In this document: positions 63,815 through 64,000 of the stretch, one piece after another
How the letters are laid out: the number at the start of each line of letters is the position of its first letter
Position numbering within the stretch: the stretch's first letter is position 1
Assembly (NCBI RefSeq): GCF_010731735.1
Contig: NZ_AP022588.1
Coordinates: forward strand, 2,046,001 to 2,110,000
Length of the DNA stretch: 64,000 nucleotides
Direction of reading: 5' to 3'
DNA from: Mycolicibacterium sediminis
GTDB lineage: Bacteria > Actinomycetota > Actinomycetes > Mycobacteriales > Mycobacteriaceae
Position numbers and translations under genes: made by a program
The notes under the pieces: generated by a model
Databases searched by the model: none
What the model was told of the DNA's origin: nothing
The model's input: the letters and a program-made list of their open reading frames with translations, nothing else

Positions 63815-64000
63815 TGAGAGCCCGGGCCCTTCTGGTGTCGGTGGCGGTGTCGTGTACGGCAGCGCTGACCGTGCTGCTGGCCGGCTGCTCGACCGGTGAC
63901 GACGCCGTCGCCCAGGGCGGCACGTTCGAGTTCGTCGCGCCCGGGGGCAAGACCGACATCTTCTACGATCCGCCGGAGGCGCGCGGCCAGCCGGGGAAGA
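63814..64000 (+). CDS. Thioredoxin-like lipoprotein (5' end only, Rv0526-like)
   Basis: The first 62 codons are visible. A lipoprotein signal ends LLAGCSTG, followed by a mature N-terminus (TFEFVAPGGKTDIFYDPPEA) like that of ResA/CcsX-type thioredoxins, which help cytochrome c maturation. The redox CxxC lies beyond the window edge, so the family call rests on the start and on gene order. The start is GTG. Confidence 0.7.
   Translation, partial: MRARALLVSVAVSCTAALTVLLAGCSTGDDAVAQGGTFEFVAPGGKTDIFYDPPEARGQPGK

Overview
The window reads as chromosome of a fast-growing mycobacterium (Mycolicibacterium type). It is GC-rich throughout and uses many GTG starts. Its backbone follows, gene for gene, the Mycobacterium tuberculosis order from ramB (Rv0465c) to Rv0526 as I remember it: aceA, fadB2, hbhA, deoC, murB, mshA, gpm1, senX3-regX3, ppx, proC, galE2, serB1, hemACDB and hemL. 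The species cannot be fixed from sequence alone.

Layout. 1-2.7 kb: start of the regulator ramB (minus strand), a thioesterase and isocitrate lyase aceA with a RamB-like box. 2.7-4.7 kb: fadB2 and a DUF559 endonuclease-like gene, with three copies of a palindromic repeat around them. 4.7-9.8 kb: polyphosphate kinase 2, a TetR/DUF445 divergent pair, an XRE regulator, the heparin-binding adhesin hbhA and small envelope proteins. 9.8-16.3 kb: deoC, an fmdB-fmdA formamidase pair, a minus-strand operon (DUF2505, methyltransferase, nitrilase, DUF2993 lipid-binding protein) and murB. 16.3-24.7 kb: an L,D-transpeptidase lipoprotein, an SDR, a cysteine-rich leaderless leader peptide in front of a ROK regulator and mshA, a YbjN protein, phosphoglycerate mutase, and senX3-regX3 separated by three 53-bp repeats.

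25.4-41.6 kb is the main accessory region. It holds 13 tightly overlapping plus-strand genes in two blocks, with one small minus-strand gene between them. Block 1 has three family-2 glycosyltransferases, a Wzx-like flippase, a condensation-fold acyltransferase, a DUF998-GH16 fusion and a large polytopic membrane protein. Block 2 has a fourth glycosyltransferase, an Fe(II)/2-oxoglutarate-type oxygenase, an SDR, a DegT aminotransferase, a glucose-1-phosphate cytidylyltransferase and a sugar C-methyltransferase. Together they look like a locus that makes, acylates, exports and trims a surface glycan carrying an unusual branched or amino sugar. It lies directly downstream of the phosphate-sensing senX3-regX3 operon, where M. 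tuberculosis has unrelated genes.

41.6-64 kb returns to the conserved backbone: Rv0495c-like, ppx, an acidic membrane protein, a TIM-barrel protein, a thioesterase, proC, an excisionase-type regulator, the 33-residue ribosomal protein bS22, an atypical GalE2, an acyltransferase, a hydratase-like protein, serB1, a glutaredoxin-like protein, the haem operon hemA-hemC-hemD-hemB, four small membrane proteins, a DUF2236 oxygenase with a TetR partner, an FMN-binding protein, an M23 peptidase, hemL, a histidine phosphatase and the start of a thioredoxin-like lipoprotein. I saw no rRNA, tRNA, insertion sequence, prophage or CRISPR array.
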